From an uncultured Prevotella sp. (lineage in GTDB: Bacteria > Bacteroidota > Bacteroidia > Bacteroidales > Bacteroidaceae): DNA of 61,441 nt. The position numbers and the translations under genes are program-made. Below are positions 24,372-32,089 of this stretch, in pieces. The stretch is from NCBI GenBank assembly GCA_900319905.1, contig ONQB01000019.1, forward strand, positions 1 through 61,441, written 5' to 3'. The notes under the pieces are model-generated. The model ran no database searches, was not told the DNA's origin, and worked only from the letters and a program-made list of their open reading frames with translations. Within the stretch, counting starts at the first letter, position 1. Every line of letters begins with the position of its first letter.

Positions 24372-25028
24372 TTACAGTTGTTTCAATTCATGGATGATGG
24401 TTTCCGGACTGTCAGCCTTGAACACGTAGCTTCCACTCACCAGCACGTCCACCCCTGCCTCCACCAAACGCGGTGCAGTAGTGGCATTGACACCGCCATC
24501 CACTTCGATGAGGGCATGCGAACCGCTCTCAGCAATGAGACGACGCAACCGGCGCACCTTATTGAGCGTGTTCTCAATGAACTGCTGCCCGCCAAACCCA
24601 GGGTTGACACTCATGACCAACACCATGTCGACGTTGGCAATGACATCCTCCAGCAAGCTCACGGGTGACGACGGATTGAGAGCCACGCCGGCCTTCATGC
24701 CAGCCTCATGAATCTGATAGATCAGACGGTGGAGATGCACGGCTGCTTCCTGATGCACCGTCATCATCATGGCACCTGCCTTCGCCGCCGCATCGACATA
24801 GCGTTCGGGCTGCACAATCATAAAGTGCATATCGAGCGGCTTGCGGCATATACTATGTACGGCTTGCAAGACGGGGAAGCCAAATGAAATGTTGGGAACA
24901 AACACACCATCCATCACATCGCAGTGCAACCAGTCGGCTTCACTTCGATTTATCATATCAATGTCGGCTTTCAGATTGGTGAAGTCGGCAGCGAGCAATG
25001 ACGGCGAAACGAGTATAGGCTTATTCAT
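24372..25028 (-). CDS. rpe: Ribulose-phosphate 3-epimerase
   Basis: 218 residues from the ATG at 25028; the longer frame to 25082 begins with a TTG and adds residues with no family match. It interconverts ribulose-5-phosphate and xylulose-5-phosphate in the pentose phosphate pathway. Motifs: VSPSLLAADF (start of the barrel), WLHCDVMDGVFVPNISFG (metal His and Asp), DMHFMI, VMSVNPGFGGQQFI and IEVDGGVNATTAP (catalytic Asp). It is convergent with the sigma gene, 20 bases apart. The gene stands alone on its strand. Confidence 0.93.
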   Translation of the reverse strand: MNKPILVSPSLLAADFTNLKADIDMINRSEADWLHCDVMDGVFVPNISFGFPVLQAVHSICRKPLDMHFMIVQPERYVDAAAKAGAMMMTVHQEAAVHLHRLIYQIHEAGMKAGVALNPSSPVSLLEDVIANVDMVLVMSVNPGFGGQQFIENTLNKVRRLRRLIAESGSHALIEVDGGVNATTAPRLVEAGVDVLVSGSYVFKADSPETIIHELKQL

Positions 25029-25385
25029 GGTTAATGCGCTAATATTATCCGCAGTAAAGAGGTCAGTTACGACAGAGGTCAATTACGACCACGCCAAATC
25101 CAACGGTTCGGCCAGCTCCTGACTGCCAGAAGCCTTATGCCTCCACAACCGCTTGCAAGCCACCTTGCGGATGATAAAAAGTGACAACTCTGATGGTTGC
25201 GCGTCTTGAAGTAAAACATATTTCATAGGCAATACGTTGAATTGTGTAAAGGTTCTACCCTCTTATTGTTATTACAACGTAGGCCTTATTGGTTTTATTT
25301 TTCAAAGCTATTAATTTTTTGCGACTTAGGCGAAAATAAAGGTAAAATAGTCAGTCGTTTATGCGTAAGTTACGGGGGTTTTTAT

Positions 25386-25393
25386 TAACTTTG
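25386..25393 (+). promoter_or_regulatory. Promoter -7 box of the secreted-protein gene
   Basis: TAACTTTG 31 bases before the ATG at 25425. No correctly spaced TTTG. The 396-base stretch 25029-25424 otherwise holds only a weak 47-codon frame on the minus strand (25226-25083). Confidence 0.5.
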
Positions 25394-25424
25394 CTACATC
25401 ATAAACCAATTAACACATCACTTT

Positions 25425-27002
25425 ATGAACAAAATTTTACGTTTTACACTCGGTCTCGTTGCCTTGTGTCTCAGCAGTGCTCTTTATGCAGCCGAGACGG
25501 CAATCGACTTCACCGCGCAAACCATTACAAAGACCGATAATGGTTTCACGCTCACCGTTGATCCCTTTACTTTCACGGCGCTGAAGAATAATGGTGCTAC
25601 TGCTCCTACTCAAAATGGTAACTCTAAGGATCTCCGGCTCTATGCCAAGAATTCCCTGGAAGTTCAAAGCAACACTACCATGACGTCTATGGTGTTCACT
25701 GTGTCTAAGCAGGGCAAGAAGCGCCTCACCGACATCACGCCGAGTACCGGTACAGTTACTATTGATACAGAGGCTTGGACAGTTACATGGACCGGTTCTG
25801 CTTCCGAGGTTACTTTCACAGTGGGTGACAAGGCCACTTATGGCACAGATGGTAAAGATAAAGGCGGTCAATTCGACGTTGACAACGTCACCATCACAAC
25901 CGGTGCCAGCACCCCAATTGTAGATGTTGCCGAGCCTACCATCTCCGGCAAGACACCGTTCACCGGCAGCACGACCGTGACTATCTCCATTCCTGAGAAC
26001 ACAACGGTCTACTACACCACTGACGGTTCCACACCTAACGACAACGGTGACGAATACACCGATCCCTTTACCATCAGCGCTACCACAACCGTCAAAGCTG
26101 TCGCTTACGACAAGGCAGGTAATGCCAGCAACGTGGTGACCAAGGAATTTGTCATGAATCGCACCGGCAAGGGCTCCGCAACTGATCCTTATACTGTCAG
26201 CGAGGTTCTCGCCCTTGAGTCTGCCCCCGCTGACACCATCTACATCACCGGTAAGGTTGTAGCTGGCGTGGCAGGCACGTCTTTCAACAACGCCAGCTAC
26301 TACATCTCTGACGACGGCACTGCCGACAACCAGCTCGAGGTGTACCGTGGCAAGTATATTGATGGTGGCAACTTCACTCCAAGCCTGAAGCTGACCGCAG
26401 GTGACGTAGTTGTGATCAAGGGTGTCCTGACAACTTACAACGATACCTATGAGGTGACCGCAGGCAGCAGCATCGTGACCATCAATGGCACGAAAGATCC
26501 TGAAACTGTCGAGATCGATCCTAACGCCAAGGGTACTGAGAACAATCCTTACACCGCCGGCGAGGTGATGGCTCTGACCACACTCCCCGTTTATGAGGTC
26601 TATGTCTCCGGCACTGTTGTAACTACAGTTTCCGGCAGCGATCAGTATAAGAACGCCGACTATTACATCTCTAACGATGGTACCGAGAACAATCAACTCA
26701 AGGTTTTTCGTGGCAAGTGGCTCGGCGGTGCCAACTTCACTTCCGCTCAGACACTGAACGCTGGCGACAAGGTTGTCGTGAAGGGCACCTTAACTGATTA
26801 CACCAACAAATCAGGTGTGACCACTCGTGAATTCGCTCAGGGCAGTCAGATTGTTAGCCTCAATGGCACAACCACTGCCATCAGCAGTATCAAGAGCAAT
26901 ACCGTCGACAATGCTGCCATCTACAATCTCGCAGGCCAGCGCGTAAGCAAGACCTACAAGGGCATGGTCATCAAGAACGGCAAGAAGTATATTGCCCGCT
27001 AA
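25425..27002 (+). CDS. Secreted protein with chitobiase-type and duplicated OB-like domains and a C-terminal sorting motif
   Basis: 525 residues, with a signal peptide (residues 1-22, ending ALYA-AE). Residues about 24-160 form a beta-rich domain; about 168-243 resemble a chitobiase/beta-hexosaminidase C-terminal domain (VYYTTDGSTPND, TVKAVAYDKAGN); 248-355 and 369-481 are two copies of one domain, both with the pattern Y-T-x-x-E-V-x-A-L, Y-Y-I-S-x-D-G-T, N-Q-L-x-V-x-R-G-K and G-D-x-V-V-x-K-G. The C-terminus (AIYNLAGQRVSKTYKGMVI, then KNGKKYIAR) resembles sorting tails of Prevotella surface proteins. No catalytic residues were identified. Surface adhesion or glycan or nucleic-acid binding are possible roles. 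Confidence 0.8.
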   Translation: MNKILRFTLGLVALCLSSALYAAETAIDFTAQTITKTDNGFTLTVDPFTFTALKNNGATAPTQNGNSKDLRLYAKNSLEVQSNTTMTSMVFTVSKQGKKRLTDITPSTGTVTIDTEAWTVTWTGSASEVTFTVGDKATYGTDGKDKGGQFDVDNVTITTGASTPIVDVAEPTISGKTPFTGSTTVTISIPENTTVYYTTDGSTPNDNGDEYTDPFTISATTTVKAVAYDKAGNASNVVTKEFVMNRTGKGSATDPYTVSEVLALESAPADTIYITGKVVAGVAGTSFNNASYYISDDGTADNQLEVYRGKYIDGGNFTPSLKLTAGDVVVIKGVLTTYNDTYEVTAGSSIVTINGTKDPETVEIDPNAKGTENNPYTAGEVMALTTLPVYEVYVSGTVVTTVSGSDQYKNADYYISNDGTENNQLKVFRGKWLGGANFTSAQTLNAGDKVVVKGTLTDYTNKSGVTTREFAQGSQIVSLNGTTTAISSIKSNTVDNAAIYNLAGQRVSKTYKGMVIKNGKKYIAR

Positions 27003-27024
27003 TCAGACAGATAGTCAATAATGG

Positions 27025-27042
27025 TCCGCAGCCAACTGCGGA
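27025..27042 (+). terminator. Short hairpin after the secreted-protein gene
   Basis: TCCGCAG (27025-27031) pairs with CTGCGGA (27036-27042) around CCAA, 23 bases after the stop. It is followed by TTATAC only, so the T-tract is weak; the MITE-like unit downstream may add termination. Confidence 0.5.
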
Positions 27043-27055
27043 TTATACACCCAAA

Positions 27056-27200
27056 GGAGGGTGTATCAAAATTGGAAAAGTTCAGGGGTTAGGAAGCTCT
27101 GTCATTACCATAATGACATCTTATTGTCAGATACCTATGCATTTGACTGAACTTCCGGACTTCGGGTCTCCCGGACTTCTCCAATTTTGATACACCCTCC
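27056..27200. repeat. MITE-like element, copy 2
   Basis: 145 bases. The left end GGAGGGTGTATCAAAATTGG and right end CCAATTTTGATACACCCTCC are perfect 20-base inverted repeats. The interior shares GTCATTAC, TCTTATTGTCAGATA and CATTTGAC with the copy at 16262-16413. It has no open frame. The inverted arms continue imperfectly inward. It sits between the secreted-protein gene and the second 7-TM/AraC gene. Confidence 0.8.
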
Positions 27201-27288
27201 TTCTTATTGTGCCTCTTACGCTGTGTGTTGTAGTAAGGATTTAATATTTTTATTGCAAGAACAAGGCGGCAATATCGAACAAAATCAC

Positions 27289-27296
27289 TACATTTG
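27289..27296 (+). promoter_or_regulatory. Promoter -7 box of the second 7-TM/AraC gene
   Basis: TACATTTG fits TAnnTTTG and lies 26 bases before the start at 27323. No good -33 match. Confidence 0.5.
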
Positions 27297-27322
27297 CAAT
27301 ATCAATACCAAAAGACTTCAAC

Positions 27323-28450
27323 GTGACCTCATTATTTATCATACAACTGGTTTGCTGCACGGTGACGGCGCTGCTGGCTCTACAGTTAGCCATCACAAGT
27401 CTGCAAGTGAGATGGAGAGTACGGCGCTACGAAGTGTCGAGATGGCTGCTTTGCGCCTCCATGCTTCTTTTTACCATACATTACCTCCTGCAGATGATCA
27501 AAGGACTGCGCGCCCAGGGAGCCGACGTGGGGGCTGAGTTCAACATTCTGTTCTATACGCCGGTCTCGTTTGTCGTCACCCTCTCCATCATCAATATCGA
27601 AAGCACCGCAAGCAAGTTGCGCCGCTATTGCCTGTGCAGTGCCATTGCCTATGTGGTCATCGTCGCAGTCTTCGTTATCGGTGTGCTGACCAGCCACAGT
27701 CTTCACATAGGCAATCTGCTCTATGTCATGCTCGCATTGTTCGTCATTAGCATGGCATATTTCATTGTTGTCAATCGTCGTGAGATGAACAGACAAAGAA
27801 AACGTCTTATGCTGAATTACGGGCGCGATTTAGCTCTCTTCGAGCGGTTCTCCCAAGTCAGCAACTTAATGCTGTGTATTGCAGGCGGTCTTCTGCCATT
27901 GGCCATTCTCTTCAACAATATAATAAAATACGCAGGACCGTTGATGCTGCTCACCATTGTTATATACACCCAAACGTTTATTTCATTGGGCTACTACCTC
28001 ACGCCCAATGAGGAAGTCGAAGATGAAGAAGAGAAATGCGTGGCAGACGAAGAGACTGCCAACGCCACACAGACAGGTGAAGACTCAGTGACCACGACAA
28101 CGACACTATCTGAGAGTAGAAGACAAGAGATAGAACGGGCTCTCAGCAAATGGTGCCAGGAACGGCACTATCAAGACTGCAACGCCACCATTTATACACT
28201 GGCCACTGATATCAACTGCAAGAAGAGCGAATTGACGGAATATTTCAATCTGTCGTCTTACACCAACTTCCGCACATGGCTCAGCGACATCCGCTTCAAT
28301 GAGGCCGTGCGCATGATGAAGAACTTCCCCCAATACAGCAACGATGCCATCTCGACTGAGTGCGGCTTCTCGTCGCACACGCAAATCTATAGGCTCTTCA
28401 AACAGAAGACGGGGCTCTCGCCCAGCCAATGGCGCGACCAGTTCGTATAG
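27323..28450 (+). CDS. 7-TM membrane protein with C-terminal AraC-type DNA-binding domain (second copy)
   Basis: 375 residues from a GTG start at 27323, placed just after the promoter box. Seven hydrophobic segments occupy residues about 4-235; an acidic linker (NEEVEDEEEKCVADEE) follows, then an AraC domain (about 268-372) with IYTLATDINCKKSELTEYF and AISTECGFSSHTQIYRLF, ending TGLSPSQWRDQF. Same layout as 12229-13317 but diverged in sequence. The predicted role is a membrane-bound regulator responding to an envelope or extracellular cue. It is monocistronic with a strong terminator downstream. Targets are unknown. Confidence 0.85.
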   Translation: MTSLFIIQLVCCTVTALLALQLAITSLQVRWRVRRYEVSRWLLCASMLLFTIHYLLQMIKGLRAQGADVGAEFNILFYTPVSFVVTLSIINIESTASKLRRYCLCSAIAYVVIVAVFVIGVLTSHSLHIGNLLYVMLALFVISMAYFIVVNRREMNRQRKRLMLNYGRDLALFERFSQVSNLMLCIAGGLLPLAILFNNIIKYAGPLMLLTIVIYTQTFISLGYYLTPNEEVEDEEEKCVADEETANATQTGEDSVTTTTTLSESRRQEIERALSKWCQERHYQDCNATIYTLATDINCKKSELTEYFNLSSYTNFRTWLSDIRFNEAVRMMKNFPQYSNDAISTECGFSSHTQIYRLFKQKTGLSPSQWRDQFV

Positions 28451-28509
28451 AGACACACGTACGCTCCAACTTCAGGACAAAGCTTTTCTACCCTACGCCC
28501 CCGCCCTAT

Positions 28510-28545
28510 AAGGTGTTGCATTTCCACAAATGCAACACCTTTTTT
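28510..28545 (+). terminator. Strong intrinsic terminator
   Basis: A perfect 13-base stem, AGGTGTTGCATTT (28511-28523) with AAATGCAACACCT (28528-28540), loop CCAC, then TTTTT. It follows the second AraC-type gene by 60 bases. Confidence 0.9.
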
Positions 28546-28612
28546 CGTATAAATGCAACAAATACCGTACAAAAGCAACAGTCCTGCTTGGCTGAAATAT
28601 ATTAATTTTGCC

Positions 28613-28620
28613 AGACTGCA
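28613..28620 (+). promoter_or_regulatory. Promoter -7 box of the small membrane gene
   Basis: TAATTTTG fits TAnnTTTG, about 116 bases upstream of the ATG at 28737, leaving a rather long leader. No -33 match at the right distance. Confidence 0.4.
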
Positions 28621-28736
28621 AAACATATGGGAGAAACGACAGCTAAAGAAGTACCGTAAGCGCTTATCTACCGAAGTCCAACACCCAACCTAAGGCAGTA
28701 CAAGTACATAGACAAACTTACAAAAACAAATAAGAG

Positions 28737-29147
28737 ATGAGACAGTTCATATTAGCCCATCGTTCATCCATTCTGTACACTGCCTTATTGTCTATAGGCA
28801 TCGAGATATGCCTTGTAGATCATTCGTTGGTGGCAAAGAGTATCGTGGAAGCAGTCGCCATATTTGTATGCGTTCTATTTATCGTCAGTATTGTGGGAGA
28901 CATCAAGAATAACAAATATTCCTTTGTGTCAAAGCCAAAGAGAAGGAATGTCTTTTCCTACATTGATGTGGCAATTTGCCTTATTGGCGTAAATGTCAAT
29001 ATTCTATCTGAATCGGAACATTGCTTCTGGGTCTTCATGCTCGTAATTACAGTTCTAAAAATCATTCTGCCCTACATCACAGCTAAGATCGGGAATTACT
29101 TCATTAGGATAGGTAACAAGAGAAGTCATTCAAGTCTTGCAAGATAG
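28737..29147 (+). CDS. Uncharacterised small membrane protein
   Basis: 136 residues, no recognised family. Four likely membrane segments: about 11-25, 33-52, 73-90 and 96-118. Charged loops (DIKNNKYSFVSKPKRRN) and a basic tail (RIGNKRSHSSLAR) follow the positive-inside rule. Codon use is more AT-rich than in neighbouring genes, which may indicate more recent acquisition. It is isolated between the AraC-type gene and the convergent glucan module. The function is unknown. Confidence 0.6.
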   Translation: MRQFILAHRSSILYTALLSIGIEICLVDHSLVAKSIVEAVAIFVCVLFIVSIVGDIKNNKYSFVSKPKRRNVFSYIDVAICLIGVNVNILSESEHCFWVFMLVITVLKIILPYITAKIGNYFIRIGNKRSHSSLAR

Positions 29148-29210
29148 ATAGATTTGCAGCAGGTGAGTGCGCAATGGCAAGACGGAGAGACACCTTTCAG
29201 CAATGAGCAA

Positions 29211-29233
29211 GGCGCGGTCTTTATGGCCGCGCC
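29211..29233. terminator. GC-rich hairpin between convergent genes
   Basis: GGCGCGG (29211-29217) pairs with CCGCGCC (29227-29233). No T-tract in either direction, so a terminator role is only positional. Confidence 0.35.
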
Positions 29234-29321
29234 CTGTAATAGGTTCTACTGTACACACAGGCGAGAGCACCTGTACAACAGCAGGAAAATGGTAAGACCG
29301 TATACTTAAGAAGCCGCTCGA

Positions 29322-30734
29322 TTATTTAGCCTCAGTCTTAGCCTCCTCTTTATTCACTTCCTCACCAGCCTTTTTAGCAGCGGGTTTCTTGGTAGCCGTC
29401 TTCTTGGCTACTTTCTCACGCAGTTTCGTTTCGGCTGCCTCCATCTTCTCAATGCGTGCCTTGAGACGTTCTATCTCCTTGTCTTTCATCTCAATCTCGT
29501 CGCCTTCGTTCTTGATGGTCGTCAGCAGCGAGTTGAGCTCATCGTTGTCGATTTCAGAAGGATAGAGCGCATTGACACGGTTGATGAAGTCACCCAGGAT
29601 ATTCATATAGTTGGTGAAAGCATCAAACGGACTGCTATAGATTCCTCTGTCGATGCCCACCTGTGACGGTTTGGTGGTCATGAAGCGGAAGTTGTTGCTT
29701 GCCTGCAAGTAGTTCCAGTCCAAGTTGATCTTCGGGTCGTTGGCAATATGCACGCGGTCGGCCATGCTGTAGAGCTTGTTGAAAGCCTCACGCTGCATCG
29801 AGTTGCCGAGGAAGCTGCTCACGTCGCGTTCCTCATCGGTCCACGACAGCGTGTCAGGCACATTGAGGTCGCCGACGCTCTTGAACTCGTCGCAGATCTC
29901 CGACGGTGTAGCGAAGCCGATGCCCTTTTCCTTGGCAAATCGTGGCAGTGCCTTGAGGAATTCAAGGATGTTGCTTGACAACGGCTGTGCGATGCCTAAG
30001 GCAGACAGTTCCATGAAGATATTGATCACTTGCTCTTCCTCGGGGAACTGGGCAATGCGGTCGATGTACTGGTCGGCAAAGAGCGGATAGCCTTCCCAGT
30101 CGCTGTCGTTGAAACGCAGGCAGATGTCGTCGCTCAGCGCAATGTCGCGCAGCAGCAGTTTGAGTTTCGGTGCCAGGGCGCAGTTGTACACGTAGTGTGG
30201 CGACTTCCACCCCAGCACGTGCTTGGCACCTTCGGTGAGCATACCCTTGAAGCCCATGCGAGCCACTTGCGAGCCAATGTCATCGCTGTAGATGAGTGAA
30301 GAGTTACGCAGCACCTTCGGCTTTTGTCCAAACGTCTCCACAATCTTCTTACATTGTGCCTTGACATTGGAGGCAAAGGCCAGGGGGTCAACGAGCGACG
30401 AGAGACCATGGGCATAAGGCTCCGCCAGGAACTCCACACAGCCGGTCTTGGCAAGCTCCTGGAGTTTCTCAATGACCTCAGGCGCATAGAGTTCCAACTG
30501 TTCCATGCCGACACCGGAAAGTGAGAACGCCACACGGAAGTAGTCACCGTTCTCGGCAATCATGTCACCGATGGCATTGAGCGCAGGGATATACGAATGC
30601 TGCGCGATGTTAGTAATGGTACGCTCGTTCTCGTAATCGTCGTAGTAGTAATGGTCAGTACCAATATCGAAGAAACGATAACGTTTCAAGTGTACGATCT
30701 GATGGATCTCGAAATATAGACAAATCTTTTTCAT
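29322..30734 (-). CDS. GH57 alpha-amylase-like protein, probably catalytically inactive
   Basis: 470 residues. The N-terminus CLYFEIHQIVHLKRYRFFDI and GCVEFLAEPYAHGLSS are GH57 conserved regions. From memory, active GH57 alpha-amylases carry the nucleophile in F-R-N-T-E-L-I-Y and the acid/base in F-M-D-Y-E-T-F-G; here these read LRNSSLIY (142-149, Ser146) and FMELSALG (241-248, Glu243), so both residues are replaced. The C-terminal 90 residues are a coiled coil followed by a Lys/Ala-rich tail. There is no signal peptide. It is the last gene of a unit with GT4 and GH133 genes, 68 bases after the former. It may be regulatory or glucan-binding. Confidence 0.85.
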   Translation of the reverse strand: MKKICLYFEIHQIVHLKRYRFFDIGTDHYYYDDYENERTITNIAQHSYIPALNAIGDMIAENGDYFRVAFSLSGVGMEQLELYAPEVIEKLQELAKTGCVEFLAEPYAHGLSSLVDPLAFASNVKAQCKKIVETFGQKPKVLRNSSLIYSDDIGSQVARMGFKGMLTEGAKHVLGWKSPHYVYNCALAPKLKLLLRDIALSDDICLRFNDSDWEGYPLFADQYIDRIAQFPEEEQVINIFMELSALGIAQPLSSNILEFLKALPRFAKEKGIGFATPSEICDEFKSVGDLNVPDTLSWTDEERDVSSFLGNSMQREAFNKLYSMADRVHIANDPKINLDWNYLQASNNFRFMTTKPSQVGIDRGIYSSPFDAFTNYMNILGDFINRVNALYPSEIDNDELNSLLTTIKNEGDEIEMKDKEIERLKARIEKMEAAETKLREKVAKKTATKKPAAKKAGEEVNKEEAKTEAK

Positions 30735-30802
30735 TTTTCCTTTGGGCTTTTACGTTCGAGCAATCGATTGCTCAAGCAGGTAGTTGGTGTATGACTTAAT
30801 GA

Positions 30803-32071
30803 TTACTTCCAGTGCAGGGTACGGAGATACAGTTCTCTTATCCATGCCCCCACCTTTTCCCAGGTGATTTGTGCCACTTCTTTCTGCCCTTCCTCCGAGA
30901 GATAATGGAAGAGGCTTTCGTTGTGGCAGATGCTGTAGATGGCGTCAGCCAGGGCGTTGATGTCCCAGTAGTCTATCTTGAAGCAGTTGTCCAGTATTTC
31001 GGCGCATCCGCTCTGCTTGGAGATGATGGTCGGCGTGCCGCACTGCATGGCTTCGAGTGGTGAGATGCCAAACGGCTCACTGACCGATGGCATGACATAG
31101 ACGTCGGAGTCTTTAAGACATTCATACACCTGCTTGCCACGCATGAAGCCAGGGAAATGGAAGCGGTCGGCAATGCCCCGCTCGGCGGCCAGATAGATCA
31201 TCTGGTCCATCATATCACCCGAGCCGGCCATGCAGAAACGAATGTTATGGGTGCGGTGCAGCACCATGTTGGCAGCCTCAACGAAATACTCCGGGCCTTT
31301 CTGCATGGTGATACGCCCGAGGAACGTCACTATCTTTTCCTTTCCGGTATGGTCCGGTCTCGGGATGGCGGCATTCTCAGCACTCAGCGGATAGACGGCA
31401 TTGTGCACGGTAAACACCTTGCGCGGGTCTTGGTGATACTGGTTGATGACGGTCTGTCTGGTCAGTTCCGACACACACATGATGCAGTCGGCATGGTCCA
31501 TACCATCTTTCTCGATGCCATACACAGTAGGATTGACATGACCGCGCGAGCGGTCGTAGTCAGTGGCGTGTACATGGATGCACAACGGCTTGCCGCTCAC
31601 CTGCTTGGCAAAGATGCCGGCAGGATAGGTGAGCCAGTCGTGGGCATGAATGATGTCAAACTGCTCGGTGCGAGCTACGACGCCGGCAATGATGCTGTAG
31701 TTGTTGATCTCGTCGTGAAGGTTACTGGGGTAGCCTCCGGCAAACTCCATGCATCCCAGATCATTGACATGCATGTAATTGAAATCGGCATACAAGTGGT
31801 CACGGTAGCGGTAATAGTCATTAGGGTCCATTAAGTTACCGATACGTGACTTTACATAATCATAGTTGACATCACGGTAGACGATAGGCACACAGTTCAT
31901 GGCCACAATACGGGCGAACGTATGATCCTCATCGCCCCAGGGCCGGGGCAGGCAGAGCGTGATGTCGATGTCGCCCTGTGCGTGCAATCCCTCGGAGATA
32001 CCGAAGTTGGCAGTGGCAAGGCCGCCATACACATGAGGAGGATACTCCCATCCAAACATTAATACTTTCAT
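30803..32071 (-). CDS. GT4 glycosyltransferase, probably glycogen synthase
   Basis: 422 residues, cytoplasmic, two Rossmann domains. The N-terminal acceptor-side motif MKVLMFGWEYPPHVYGGLA resembles starch/glycogen synthase K-x-G-G-L segments. The C-terminal donor domain has TFLGRITMQKGPEYFVEAA and the E-x7-E motif SEPFGISPLEAMQCGTP. Placed between a GH133 debranching enzyme (18 bases upstream) and a GH57-like gene, it most likely extends alpha-1,4-glucan chains from nucleotide-glucose, but the donor cannot be told from sequence. Full length for GT4. Confidence 0.85.
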   Translation of the reverse strand: MKVLMFGWEYPPHVYGGLATANFGISEGLHAQGDIDITLCLPRPWGDEDHTFARIVAMNCVPIVYRDVNYDYVKSRIGNLMDPNDYYRYRDHLYADFNYMHVNDLGCMEFAGGYPSNLHDEINNYSIIAGVVARTEQFDIIHAHDWLTYPAGIFAKQVSGKPLCIHVHATDYDRSRGHVNPTVYGIEKDGMDHADCIMCVSELTRQTVINQYHQDPRKVFTVHNAVYPLSAENAAIPRPDHTGKEKIVTFLGRITMQKGPEYFVEAANMVLHRTHNIRFCMAGSGDMMDQMIYLAAERGIADRFHFPGFMRGKQVYECLKDSDVYVMPSVSEPFGISPLEAMQCGTPTIISKQSGCAEILDNCFKIDYWDINALADAIYSICHNESLFHYLSEEGQKEVAQITWEKVGAWIRELYLRTLHWK

Positions 32072-32089
32072 TAGCAGGTCCTCCTTATA

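Noticed and set aside
25437-26696. 419-codon minus-strand frame antisense to the secreted protein
   Set aside because: The plus-strand protein has a signal peptide, duplicated domains and a promoter; the antisense frame has none of these.
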